From contig JAHIVH010000041.1 in the NCBI GenBank assembly GCA_018816735.1, positions 1-34,619 on the forward strand: a stretch of DNA of 34,619 bases, given 5' to 3'. Within the stretch, counting starts at the first letter, position 1; each line of letters starts with the position of its first letter. The notes under the pieces are model-generated. The model did no database searches and was not told the origin of the DNA. It worked only from the letters and a program-made list of their open reading frames with translations. The position numbers and the translations under genes are program-made. Source of the stretch: Pseudomonadota bacterium. Lineage in GTDB: Bacteria > Desulfobacterota > Desulfobacteria > Desulfobacterales > JAHIVH01. Of this stretch, positions 14,806-23,087 are shown in pieces.

Positions 14806-15456
14806 ATGCCTCCATTACGTATTTGTTACCAGACCATTGAGTTCGGGGACGTGGACATTCATGTCCGGACCTTGCGAGACCGACAGCAATTTCTGGATGT
14901 GGATGGTGTTGCCGAAAAACTGGGCATATCCTCGGCCGCATGGCCCATATTTGGGGTTATCTGGGATTCGGGCGAGGTTTTGGCCCATCTCATGATCGAT
15001 TATGATGTTGCAGGTAAGCGGATCCTGGAGTTGGGTTGTGGAATCGGATTGGCGAGCCTGGTCCTGAATAACCGGTTAGCGGACATTACGGCCACAGACT
15101 ATCACCCGGAGGCTGAGAATTTTCTTCTGGAAAACGTCAGGCTGAATCAAGGGAAAGCCATCCCCTTTGTCCGCACAGGCTGGGATGACAACAATTGCAG
15201 TTTGAGCGACTTTGATCTCATTATCGGCAGCGATGTATTGTATGAGAGCAATCATGTAAATATGTTGGCAGGGTTTATTGACCTGCATGCCAAACCCCAT
15301 TGTGAAGTCGTACTGGTCGATCCGGGGCGTGGCCAGCATGCCCGGTTCAGCAAAAAAATGGTGAATCTGGGGTACTCCCACAGCCAGCGCAAGCCGATAA
15401 ATGTGGATTATTTAACCCAACCGTTCGGCGGGCAGATCCTTTGTTATGCCCGTTAG
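14806..15456 (+). CDS. SAM-dependent methyltransferase, METTL21-like (Methyltransf_16 type)
   Basis: A 216-residue cytoplasmic protein. The SAM-binding motif ELGCGIG is at 75-81, a second acidic site is at TDYHPEA (about 98-103), and the post-motif Asp143-Val-Leu-Tyr146 gives the DxxY signature of protein-lysine methyltransferases of the METTL20/21 group. PIFGVIWDSGEVLA upstream also fits that group. The substrate is therefore more likely a protein lysine than a small molecule, but this is by motif only. The ATG at 14806 was chosen over the TTG at 14797 that overlaps the preceding stop. The link with homocysteine synthesis may be SAM supply or just co-transcription. Confidence 0.85.
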   Translation: MPPLRICYQTIEFGDVDIHVRTLRDRQQFLDVDGVAEKLGISSAAWPIFGVIWDSGEVLAHLMIDYDVAGKRILELGCGIGLASLVLNNRLADITATDYHPEAENFLLENVRLNQGKAIPFVRTGWDDNNCSLSDFDLIIGSDVLYESNHVNMLAGFIDLHAKPHCEVVLVDPGRGQHARFSKKMVNLGYSHSQRKPINVDYLTQPFGGQILCYAR

Positions 15457-15525
15457 CGTCTTGGCGGACAAATTGTAAAAAAAAATTCCTCTTTTTACCG
15501 GGTTTTTGCAGTTAACATATCTTAT

Positions 15526-15554
15526 TTGACAACATATCGGCATTCCTGTATTTT
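15526..15554 (+). promoter_or_regulatory. Promoter of the beta-propeller gene
   Basis: TTGACA (15526-15531), a 17-bp spacer and TATTTT (15549-15554) form a good sigma70-like promoter. The predicted leader is about 95 nt and ends in AAAAAAGGAG before the ATG at 15656. Confidence 0.6.
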
Positions 15555-15655
15555 AAGACCATGTATCCGCGGGAATTCAACCTTTATGCAGTTCTTGATT
15601 CTGAAACCACATTTGGTTTTTAAATCCCATCAATTACCAAAAAAAGGAGAACACA

Positions 15656-16942
15656 ATGAAGATGTCTTTTACCAAAATTCAGGCCGCTTTGTTTGTCATA
15701 TTTTTCTTTGCCTCAGGTTGGGCTTTTGCGGCAGGGGAACTTGTCTGGCAGGCGCCATTTGGTGTTGACGGATACACATGGTCCACACCGGTTGTGGTGG
15801 ACAATTATGTTTTTTTGCAGGATCAGGAAGGGGGGATCGGCTGCTATGAAACATCCGATGGGTCAAAGGTCTGGTATAAAAGTTTTGGCATGACCATCAG
15901 TGTCACGTCTCCGGTTTTTAAAGGCGGAAAACTGTATGTATTTGCAGCAAGCAATCTTTACTGCATTGATCCTGAAGACGGCTCGATTCTGGGCCAGTTT
16001 TCAGCAGACAACGGTATCAATTCCCAGGCGCCGGCAGTGTCAGATGATTTGATTTTCTTTTCGACTTATTCCACATTGTATGCGGTCAATCTGGCTGACC
16101 TGACAGAGGCGTGGCGTGTCACCGTGGGCAGCACAGCCAATATCATTGTTGACGACAATATCATATATGCCCTTGCCGATAAACTGTATGCACTTAATCC
16201 TGCGGATGGAAGCGTGTACTGGCAGGAGGGACCGACGTTGGGAGACGGATTCTATATCGGCGCCTTGAAAGATGATTATCTGGTGTGTTTTACCACCATG
16301 GATTCTGCAACCGCCAAAAGCAACCTGGTCAATTATCAGTTGAATGCAACCAGAATCTTGTCCCCGACCATGACCTGGAGTGCTGAATTTTTAAATAGTG
16401 CGGATAATTCCCCGCCGGCCATTTGCAACACAAACGTTTATGCCACATCACGGGAAGGTGTTCTTCGTGCATATGCTTTAGCAGGTGATGGAACCCCCAT
16501 ATGGGAAAGGACAGTGAGATCGAGTGGTATGGCAAGCGCTCTGCCCATAGCCCTTGACGGAAAGGTTTTCATTCAGGAGGAGAATGCAGGCACCTATTCC
16601 CTGGTCTGCCTTAACAGTACCACAGGAACGGTTGTCTGGCAGACGAGCGCTGCAGGCATGGGTGTTTCCTGGTCCCAGCCGGTTCTGAAGGACAATGCCG
16701 TTTATCTGGCAACCGATCATGAAAACGGACTGTTCGCGTTTGATGCCGGTACGGTGAACGGCAACTGGTATATGATGAAACACAATCCTGCCTTGACAGG
16801 TTACAATAATGGTTATGAACCGGAAATCGGTTCATCAACAGATGACAGCAGCGATGATGCGTCTGATTCTTCTGACGAAAAAAAGGGTGAAGATGACGGT
16901 GGCGGTGGTGGATGTTTCATTCGATCGCTTTTTATGAAATAA
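15656..16942 (+). CDS. Exported PQQ-like beta-propeller protein with GGGGGC tail
   Basis: A 428-residue protein. Residues 1-25 are a signal peptide (cleavage after AFA). About residues 30-385 consist of repeated blades with WxxP, SPVFKGGKLYVFAASN, YCIDPEDGSILG and similar Trp/Gly patterns of PQQ-like (BamB-type) propellers. There is no sign of the acidic and Cys-Cys residues of true quinoprotein dehydrogenases, so a binding or scaffold role is likely. The C-terminus is an acidic, Ser/Asp-rich linker followed by GGGGGCFIRSLFMK. This resembles the GGGGGCF sorting-type tails of exported deltaproteobacterial proteins but lacks a long membrane helix. It looks monocistronic. Confidence 0.88.
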   Translation: MKMSFTKIQAALFVIFFFASGWAFAAGELVWQAPFGVDGYTWSTPVVVDNYVFLQDQEGGIGCYETSDGSKVWYKSFGMTISVTSPVFKGGKLYVFAASNLYCIDPEDGSILGQFSADNGINSQAPAVSDDLIFFSTYSTLYAVNLADLTEAWRVTVGSTANIIVDDNIIYALADKLYALNPADGSVYWQEGPTLGDGFYIGALKDDYLVCFTTMDSATAKSNLVNYQLNATRILSPTMTWSAEFLNSADNSPPAICNTNVYATSREGVLRAYALAGDGTPIWERTVRSSGMASALPIALDGKVFIQEENAGTYSLVCLNSTTGTVVWQTSAAGMGVSWSQPVLKDNAVYLATDHENGLFAFDAGTVNGNWYMMKHNPALTGYNNGYEPEIGSSTDDSSDDASDSSDEKKGEDDGGGGGCFIRSLFMK

Positions 16943-16972
16943 AAAACATATAAAGATAGTCACAAACCATTT

Positions 16973-17005
16973 GAACCTGACCGGTAACGGTTTCCGGTCA
17001 GGTTC
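16973..17005 (+). terminator. Strong hairpin after the beta-propeller gene
   Basis: Arms GAACCTGACCGG (16973-16984) and CCGGTCAGGTTC (16994-17005) are perfect with a 9-nt loop. The T content after it is weak, so termination may need Rho or read-through may occur. Confidence 0.65.
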
Positions 17006-17059
17006 GGATTTCAGCACCTGCGCCAACATACCTGCCTTTTTCCCTACTTTTTTTGTCAG

Positions 17060-17075
17060 ACGAACAAGCGTTCGT
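17060..17075. promoter_or_regulatory. Inverted repeat before the carboxylase promoter, TetR-type operator or small terminator
   Basis: ACGAAC-4-GTTCGT is an exact inverted repeat. Seven T (17075-17081) follow, so it might be a weak terminator. Its position 10 bp before the -35 and its form also suit a TetR-family operator, the usual regulators of acyl-CoA genes. Confidence 0.4.
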
Positions 17076-17084
17076 TTTTTTAAA

Positions 17085-17113
17085 TTGACTTTCCATCCCT
17101 TCATTCGTATGAA
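17085..17113 (+). promoter_or_regulatory. Promoter of the acyl-CoA carboxylase gene
   Basis: TTGACT (17085-17090), 17 bp and TATGAA (17108-17113): one mismatch in the -35 and two in the -10. The leader would be about 55 nt and ends with AGAGG before the ATG at 17175. Confidence 0.5.
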
Positions 17114-17174
17114 ATTGACCTGGATAATCTGTATGTTTACGCGTTGAAACCTAAAAAGGTTGAAAAGAGGTATC

Positions 17175-20100
17175 ATGAAAATACTGGTTGCAAATCGGGG
17201 GGAAATTGCGCTGCGGATCATGCGTGCGGCCGCAGAAATGAGCATAGAGACAACAGGCGTGTATTCAGAGGATGATGCAGGCTCCCTGCACCGGTTGAGG
17301 GCGGATCATGCCTGTCCGCTGGAGGGGCGGGGGGCGTTGGCCTATCTCGATTCAGACCAGATGATAGACGTCGCTCTGAAGAACGGCTGTGATGCTATTC
17401 ATCCCGGCTATGGATTTCTAAGCGAAAATGTGACCTTTGCAGAAAAATGTCATGAAAGGGGGATCACCTTTATCGGGCCTTCTGTCGACACATTGGCCAA
17501 ACTGGGAGACAAGGCAAAGGCAAGGTCCCTTGCCGTGGAATGTGGTGTCCCGATTTTAAAAGGTACAAATGGGGCCGTAGATCTTGACGGCGCAGGGGCG
17601 TTTTTTGCTTCCCTTCCGGACAGGCATTCGGTCATGATCAAGGCCGTCTCTGGTGGCGGCGGACGCGGTATGCGTATTGTGGACAAAATGGATGCGCTTG
17701 AGGACGCATTTAACCGGTGCCAGTCTGAAGCCCTTCAGGCGTTTGGAAATAATGCGCTTTATCTTGAAGAGTATTTAAAGAAAATCCGTCATATAGAAGT
17801 GCAGATTGTGGGTGATGGCAAAGGGAATGTGAGGCATCTGGGCGAGAGAGAGTGCAGTATTCAAAGGCAGCATCAGAAACTGATAGAGATTGCTCCAAGC
17901 CCTTCACTTTCAAGGCTTTTGCGCGAAAAAATATGCGGGGATGCGGTTCGGATGGCTTCGGCATTGCACTATAAAAATTTAGGTACCTTTGAATTTCTGG
18001 TTTCCTCTGATTTTGAAGGAGACAGCACTTCGTATGCGTTTATTGAAGCCAACCCGAGATTGCAGGTCGAACATACCATCACTGAGGAAGTCATGGATGT
18101 GGATCTGGTAAAGTGCCAGATAAATATCGCAAGGGGTAAATCTTTAGCGGAACTGGGGTTGGATCTTTCCGTTGAAATCAAGCCACAAGGCTATGCCATT
18201 GAAGTTCGCATCAATATGGAGACCATGGATGACAATGGATATGCCATCCCTGTCTCAGGGAGACTGAAAGCGTTTGAAGTGCCATCCGGAAGAGGGGTTC
18301 GTGTGGATACGTTCGGATATTCGGGATATCAGGTCAGCCCGTATTATGATTCCCTGCTGGCCAAGCTCATTTGTCATTCCCGATCGGAACAGTTTGCAGA
18401 TGTCTTGAAACGCACATACAGGGCGCTTTGTGAATTCAGAATTGAAGGGATTCCCACCAATATCCCCTTTCTCCAGAATATTCTCACCCATCCGGATTTT
18501 TCCGCCCAGAAGATTCATACGGTGTTTGTGGATGATCACTTAAAGGTGTTAACACCAGATGCATCCGCACCGCATCAGTCGCTTTTTTATAATGAAAAGA
18601 CGCGTCAAGTGACAAAGCCGGATGCCAATGATCCGCTGGCCGTACTTGATTATGGCAAAACATCGGACACTGCCGCTACCGGTTTTGAAGGTGGGCAAGA
18701 ATACGGGGATATACTCCCGTCTCATATGGAAAACAAAGATGATCCGGGTGTATTGAAAGCCGCCATGCAAGGCGTCATTGTCAGTATCGATGTGAAAAAC
18801 GGGGATAGCGTAAAGACAGGTCAGCAGGTGATTGTCATGAATGCCATGAAAATGGAGCATGTGATCAAGGCAAAATCAAATGGCGTGATCAAAGGGATTG
18901 TCGTTTCTGAAGGGGACATTGTCATGCCGGGCCAGCCCATGGTTTACCTGGAGATAAACGCCTCTTTGAAAGAAGCGGAAGCAAGTTCTGATCGTATTGA
19001 CCTCACTATGATCCGTGCGGATTTGAAGGAAGTAGAAGATAGACATGATATTCTGCTGGATGCGGCAAGGCCTGAGGCCGTAGAAAAAAGACGGAAGCTC
19101 GGTTTGCGAACGGCAAGGGAGAATATAGAAGACCTTTGCGATGAAGGCTCTTTTATAGAGTATGGCGGATTGATAGTGGCTGCCAGAAGAAGAACACAAG
19201 CCATGGAAGAGCTTATCCGGAAAACACCGGCTGATGGTCTGGTTACCGGGCTCGGTCAGGTGAACCGGTCATATTTCAATGACGAAAAGTCCCGCTGTCT
19301 TGTCATGTCCTATGATTATACGGTGCTTGCCGGCACACAGGGCATGAATAATCATGATAAAAAAGACCGCATGTTTGAGCTTGCAGAAAAACACCGGATT
19401 CCTCTGGTGATATTTGCAGAAGGAGGGGGCGGTCGTCCGGGCGACACGGATATGAATGTTGTGGCCGGTCTCAATGTGATGGCGTTTCACCTGTATGCAA
19501 AATTAAGCGGACTGGTGCCTTTGGTGGGCATCTGCACGGGAAGATGTTTTGCCGGAAACGCGGCCCTGCTGGGGTGCAGCGATGTGGTGATCGCAACCAG
19601 GCAGTCGAGTATCGGCATGGGGGGCCCTGCCATGATTGAAGGCGGTGGTTTGGGAATTGTGAAGCCTGATGAGGTTGGCCCCATGCAGATTCAGGTCAAA
19701 AACGGTGTGGTGGATATCCTTGTAGCAGACGATGTGGAGGCTGTTTCGGTGGCCAAAAACTATTTATCCTATTTCCAGGGAGCATTAGATACCTGGGAAA
19801 GCTCCGACCAGCGGCTGCTCCGGCATATCATTCCGGAAAACCGGCTTCGCGTGTATGACATTCGGGAAGTCATCGAAACCCTGGCTGATACAGGGTCGGT
19901 TCTTGAGCTCAGGCAGTATTTCGGTCCGGGCATGGTCACGGCATTCATGAGAATAGAAGGAAAACCGTTTGGAGTGATTGCCAACAACCCCAAATATCTT
20001 TCAGGGGCCATTGACAGTCCTGCAGCAGACAAGGCCGCCCGGTTCATGCAGCTATGCGATACATTTGATATTCCTGTCCTGTTTTTGTGCGATACCCCCG

Positions 20101-20567
20101 GAATCATGGTTGGCCCGGAAATAGAGAAGACCGCGCTCGTTCGCCATTGCTGCCGGTTATTCGTAAACGGGGCCAATTTAACGGTTCCTTTTTTTACGAT
20201 TGTTATAAGGAAAGCATATGGCCTGGGCGCAATGGCCATGATGGGCGGCAGTTCCAAACGCCCGGCATTTACCGTATCCTGGCCTACGGGAGAATTCGGC
20301 GGTATGGGCCTTGAAGGCGCCGTAAAACTGGGATTCAGAAAACAGCTGGAAGCCATCGAAGACCCCAAAGCCCGGAAGGAGATGTTTGAGGGAATGGTGA
20401 AAATGGCCTATGAATATGGGAAGGCGCTCAATACCGCCTCCTATTTTGAAATCGATGATGTGATAGACCCTGCTGAATCCAGACGATGGATCATGAGCGG
20501 GTTGCGGTCACTGCCTTCACCGCCTGCGCGAACGCATAAGAAAAGACCATTTATCGATACCTGGTAG
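17175..20567 (+). CDS. Single-chain biotin-dependent acyl-CoA carboxylase (BC-BCCP-CT)
   Basis: A 1130-residue enzyme that joins all three carboxylase parts. Residues 1-455 are biotin carboxylase (ATP-grasp loop SGGGGRGMRIV at 159-169, ERECSIQRQHQK at 224-235, EANPRLQVEHTITEE at 291-305). Residues 522-595 are the biotin carrier, with Lys559 in NAMKMEH, where most carriers have EAMKM. Residues 640-1130 are the carboxyltransferase halves (EGGGGRPGDTD, GRCFAGNAALLGCSD, and C-terminal AMAMMGGSS). The architecture resembles the long-chain acyl-CoA carboxylase of mycobacteria and relatives. I chose the ATG at 17175 (AGAGG) over the TTG at 17160. Substrate chain length cannot be read directly. It seems monocistronic, and no dedicated biotin ligase is nearby. 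Confidence 0.95.
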   Translation: MKILVANRGEIALRIMRAAAEMSIETTGVYSEDDAGSLHRLRADHACPLEGRGALAYLDSDQMIDVALKNGCDAIHPGYGFLSENVTFAEKCHERGITFIGPSVDTLAKLGDKAKARSLAVECGVPILKGTNGAVDLDGAGAFFASLPDRHSVMIKAVSGGGGRGMRIVDKMDALEDAFNRCQSEALQAFGNNALYLEEYLKKIRHIEVQIVGDGKGNVRHLGERECSIQRQHQKLIEIAPSPSLSRLLREKICGDAVRMASALHYKNLGTFEFLVSSDFEGDSTSYAFIEANPRLQVEHTITEEVMDVDLVKCQINIARGKSLAELGLDLSVEIKPQGYAIEVRINMETMDDNGYAIPVSGRLKAFEVPSGRGVRVDTFGYSGYQVSPYYDSLLAKLICHSRSEQFADVLKRTYRALCEFRIEGIPTNIPFLQNILTHPDFSAQKIHTVFVDDHLKVLTPDASAPHQSLFYNEKTRQVTKPDANDPLAVLDYGKTSDTAATGFEGGQEYGDILPSHMENKDDPGVLKAAMQGVIVSIDVKNGDSVKTGQQVIVMNAMKMEHVIKAKSNGVIKGIVVSEGDIVMPGQPMVYLEINASLKEAEASSDRIDLTMIRADLKEVEDRHDILLDAARPEAVEKRRKLGLRTARENIEDLCDEGSFIEYGGLIVAARRRTQAMEELIRKTPADGLVTGLGQVNRSYFNDEKSRCLVMSYDYTVLAGTQGMNNHDKKDRMFELAEKHRIPLVIFAEGGGGRPGDTDMNVVAGLNVMAFHLYAKLSGLVPLVGICTGRCFAGNAALLGCSDVVIATRQSSIGMGGPAMIEGGGLGIVKPDEVGPMQIQVKNGVVDILVADDVEAVSVAKNYLSYFQGALDTWESSDQRLLRHIIPENRLRVYDIREVIETLADTGSVLELRQYFGPGMVTAFMRIEGKPFGVIANNPKYLSGAIDSPAADKAARFMQLCDTFDIPVLFLCDTPGIMVGPEIEKTALVRHCCRLFVNGANLTVPFFTIVIRKAYGLGAMAMMGGSSKRPAFTVSWPTGEFGGMGLEGAVKLGFRKQLEAIEDPKARKEMFEGMVKMAYEYGKALNTASYFEIDDVIDPAESRRWIMSGLRSLPSPPARTHKKRPFIDTW

Positions 20568-20584
20568 GTGACATGAATGTTGTT

Positions 20585-20618
20585 CCCTTGTGCCTCCCGG
20601 AAAACAGAGGCACAAGGG
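20585..20618 (+). terminator. Hairpin after the carboxylase gene
   Basis: Arms CCCTTGTGCCTC (20585-20596) and GAGGCACAAGGG (20607-20618) pair perfectly with a 10-nt loop, 18 bp after the carboxylase stop. No T run follows. The genes on both sides converge, so it may serve both strands. Confidence 0.65.
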
Positions 20619-20689
20619 GCGGGGGAGGAGTACTTCTGGGCTTAAGACAAAAAATGAACCTGCAACCCGTGGATTCAAGAAATTTTAAA

Positions 20690-20732
20690 CCTTTTCGAAA
20701 AGGAAACTTGAAACTGGAAACAAGAAACTTGA
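20690..20732. repeat. Small palindrome and short GAAAC-type tandem repeats
   Basis: CCTTTTCGAAAAGG (20690-20703) is a perfect palindrome. It runs into about four imperfect 7-9 bp units of the GAAACTTG / GAAACTGG / GAAACAAG kind (20703-20732). Nothing here is coding; the array may be a remnant of a dispersed intergenic repeat. Confidence 0.5.
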
Positions 20733-20753
20733 TTTGCGCGGAATTCTGTCATT

Positions 20754-22988
20754 TTAATTTGAATGATCCGTTAAATACTGGCTCACGTTTTCGTATTCGG
20801 GCATGTCGTCAACCCATTTCCATGTTTCGCCTTCATTGTCCGTGTTTACCTGGTCAAATTCTATCTTGGCCGGGTGATTCTTGTCGATGACGATCGTGTT
20901 TTCCGAAGGCACCATAACAGGAAGAAGGTGAGGGAAATCTGAAGCAGAGATGCTCATGCGGATACGGTGCCCTTTTTTGAACATGTTTGATGTGGGCCAC
21001 AATTCCACCACGTACTGATATAATTCGCCATCTTTTATCAACTTCGGTTCGCGATCCGGTCGGCCATAGAACGGATCAAAAGGCGTGTATTCCGGATCAA
21101 TGGCATGTTCTTTTGCGTTGGGGCTTTCATCAGGATCATATGGCCGGTGCGATGATCGCAGCCATCCGGAAGTAATATTTTTTGCCCGTCCATAGGGGTA
21201 GACATCGTTCAATTCAATGACCCACTGAACTTCCTTCTGGTCCATGAGCAATTCAATGAAACTGTTGTCATCGTTCAAGGGGATCTGGATCATGGTATCA
21301 TACACATTTGTTTCTATTTTATCGATATACGCGTGGGACACAGGCTGCTTGAAGGTTGATTTCGCCCAGAAGGTGAGCGTGAGCGGGCCTGTAATTTCAA
21401 CATCCTCATCAAGCTTGTCCGTTGTAAATGTCAGACAGGCGATTTCATCCAGCCGTTCATCCTCCCATGGCATCAGGTAATCGATGTTGGCATTTGAGAA
21501 AAATTTGGTGAATTGGGAAATCATTGAAATACCACCGGCGAGCCACCGTTGCGTCGATCGGGAGGTTACGCCATGCAGTTCTGCCGGATTGTGTATGAGC
21601 AACGGATTGTTGTTTTTAAAATCACGCGTGGCTGTCTCTTCTACCAGTCTGTAATTTTTCCTGCTGTTGAAAAACGAGAACCAGTCCATCCAGTTTACCG
21701 GTGCTTTTCTTTTGGAGAGGTAAAGGGCTTTTTTCTCCGTCCGGGACGATGGCAGCGGCCATTCTTTTTCAAGCCGCCACTGATCTTTTCCCATGACATA
21801 AATGAGCACCGGGAACTCGACCATAAAGGGGTCTTCGATGCCCTTTATCTTCCAGTCAAACCAGCGGGCCTGAACCTCGTTGGTCAACATGGACAGCGCC
21901 GTTACACCAAGCCCGGAAGCCGCCTCGATATGATACCAGGGCCCCATGACCAGGGCTTTGTCTTCCCCATCATGATTTTTAAGGGCATACTGGTAATTGT
22001 TCAGTGTCCCCCTGGTAAAAATATCGAACCAGCCACCCATGGTGAATACGGGCAATCTGGCGGGAAAAATTTTGTCCGAACCGAAACAGGTTCGCCCTGC
22101 CGGGTTTTTGTCCGGCCAGTATATCATGGGGGATCTTTCATCATAGAATGGTCCGTCAACCAGCTTGCCTGAATCCGTAAACCATGCCAAATGGGTTGGA
22201 ATCTGATTCCAGCTGGCCATCCAGTTTTGACCGGCTTCCTTCAGGACATCTGTCTCCGGATCTTCCCAGGTGCCGTCGATATCGGCGTTCTCTCCACCCA
22301 GCCACAGGGTCGATGGAAGGAGGGCAAGCCCATCCACAACGCCCATCCACATGGGAATGAAAGCCATGTCGAGATTTCCGCCATGCCATACAATATCCCG
22401 GTATGCGTCACTCATGGTGGCCATGGGAAACATTGCCTTCAGATGCACCGGTTCTCCGGTTTGCTCGTCCACTTCAATCTGTCCTGCAGCCATCATCTGG
22501 GCAATGGCCATATAAGACCCTCCCAGCAACCCGACCTTGCCATCAGACCATTCGTGACTGGGTATCCATGAATCGATAACAAAAGCCACATCCGTATGTT
22601 CCTCCGGCCCGAATGAAATCCATTCCCCTTCGGCTGTTCCGGTGCCTCGCGTGTCCACGGCAAGGATATTATAGCCATGGGGGAAGAGGGTCAGCCCCTG
22701 CATGATGCAGAGTTCTCTTCTGTAGGGTGTGGAAATGACAATGGTGGGGTATTTTCCGTCTCCTTGATGCTTGATCAGGGTGCCCCACAGGTCAACCGGA
22801 TCGAGTCCCTGAATTTCCGGTACGGCAATTCTTAAATTAAACTGGACAATGGCGTCTTTATACCCCTTGGCATTGATGGCCTGCATGATCTGGCCCTGCT
22901 CTGTTTCGGTGAGCTGAGCGGCCATAAGGGGCCGGGAAAAACAGATCAGAATGAAAACAATCCCTGTCAGATAAAAAAAACGTCTCAT
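20754..22988 (-). CDS. Exported CocE/NonD-type hydrolase (X-Pro dipeptidyl-peptidase-like)
   Basis: A 744-residue serine hydrolase. Residues 1-23 are a signal peptide, so it acts outside the cytoplasm. The alpha/beta-hydrolase core has the nucleophile Ser158 in GGSYMA, preceded by ILAVDTRGTGTAEGEW, a hallmark of the CocE/X-Pro peptidase (S15) group. A His in GPWYH is a candidate catalytic base. The C-terminal jelly-roll domain is seen in GPLTLTFWAKST and RIRMSISASDFPH. The family hydrolyses esters or amides, including acyl groups on peptides, cocaine and beta-lactam side chains; the native substrate is unknown. I chose the ATG at 22988 because AGGAG lies upstream and it starts the signal peptide; a longer frame has no such site. 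Confidence 0.92.
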   Translation of the reverse strand: MRRFFYLTGIVFILICFSRPLMAAQLTETEQGQIMQAINAKGYKDAIVQFNLRIAVPEIQGLDPVDLWGTLIKHQGDGKYPTIVISTPYRRELCIMQGLTLFPHGYNILAVDTRGTGTAEGEWISFGPEEHTDVAFVIDSWIPSHEWSDGKVGLLGGSYMAIAQMMAAGQIEVDEQTGEPVHLKAMFPMATMSDAYRDIVWHGGNLDMAFIPMWMGVVDGLALLPSTLWLGGENADIDGTWEDPETDVLKEAGQNWMASWNQIPTHLAWFTDSGKLVDGPFYDERSPMIYWPDKNPAGRTCFGSDKIFPARLPVFTMGGWFDIFTRGTLNNYQYALKNHDGEDKALVMGPWYHIEAASGLGVTALSMLTNEVQARWFDWKIKGIEDPFMVEFPVLIYVMGKDQWRLEKEWPLPSSRTEKKALYLSKRKAPVNWMDWFSFFNSRKNYRLVEETATRDFKNNNPLLIHNPAELHGVTSRSTQRWLAGGISMISQFTKFFSNANIDYLMPWEDERLDEIACLTFTTDKLDEDVEITGPLTLTFWAKSTFKQPVSHAYIDKIETNVYDTMIQIPLNDDNSFIELLMDQKEVQWVIELNDVYPYGRAKNITSGWLRSSHRPYDPDESPNAKEHAIDPEYTPFDPFYGRPDREPKLIKDGELYQYVVELWPTSNMFKKGHRIRMSISASDFPHLLPVMVPSENTIVIDKNHPAKIEFDQVNTDNEGETWKWVDDMPEYENVSQYLTDHSN

Positions 22989-23031
22989 ATTTTTTTCTCC
23001 TGATAATAAATTGTACGATATAATCGAAGGC

Positions 23032-23065
23032 TGTTCTATCAAAGCAAATTTTTTCTCATAGAACA
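23032..23065. promoter_or_regulatory. Inverted repeat upstream of the CocE-like gene
   Basis: TGTTCTAT (23032-23039) and ATAGAACA (23058-23065) are exact reverse complements around an 18-bp centre, 44-77 bp before the ATG. It lies where the promoter should be and could be an operator or a 5' hairpin. No known regulator can be matched. Confidence 0.35.
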
Positions 23066-23087
23066 ACCTGTTTTTTTAAAATTTTTA

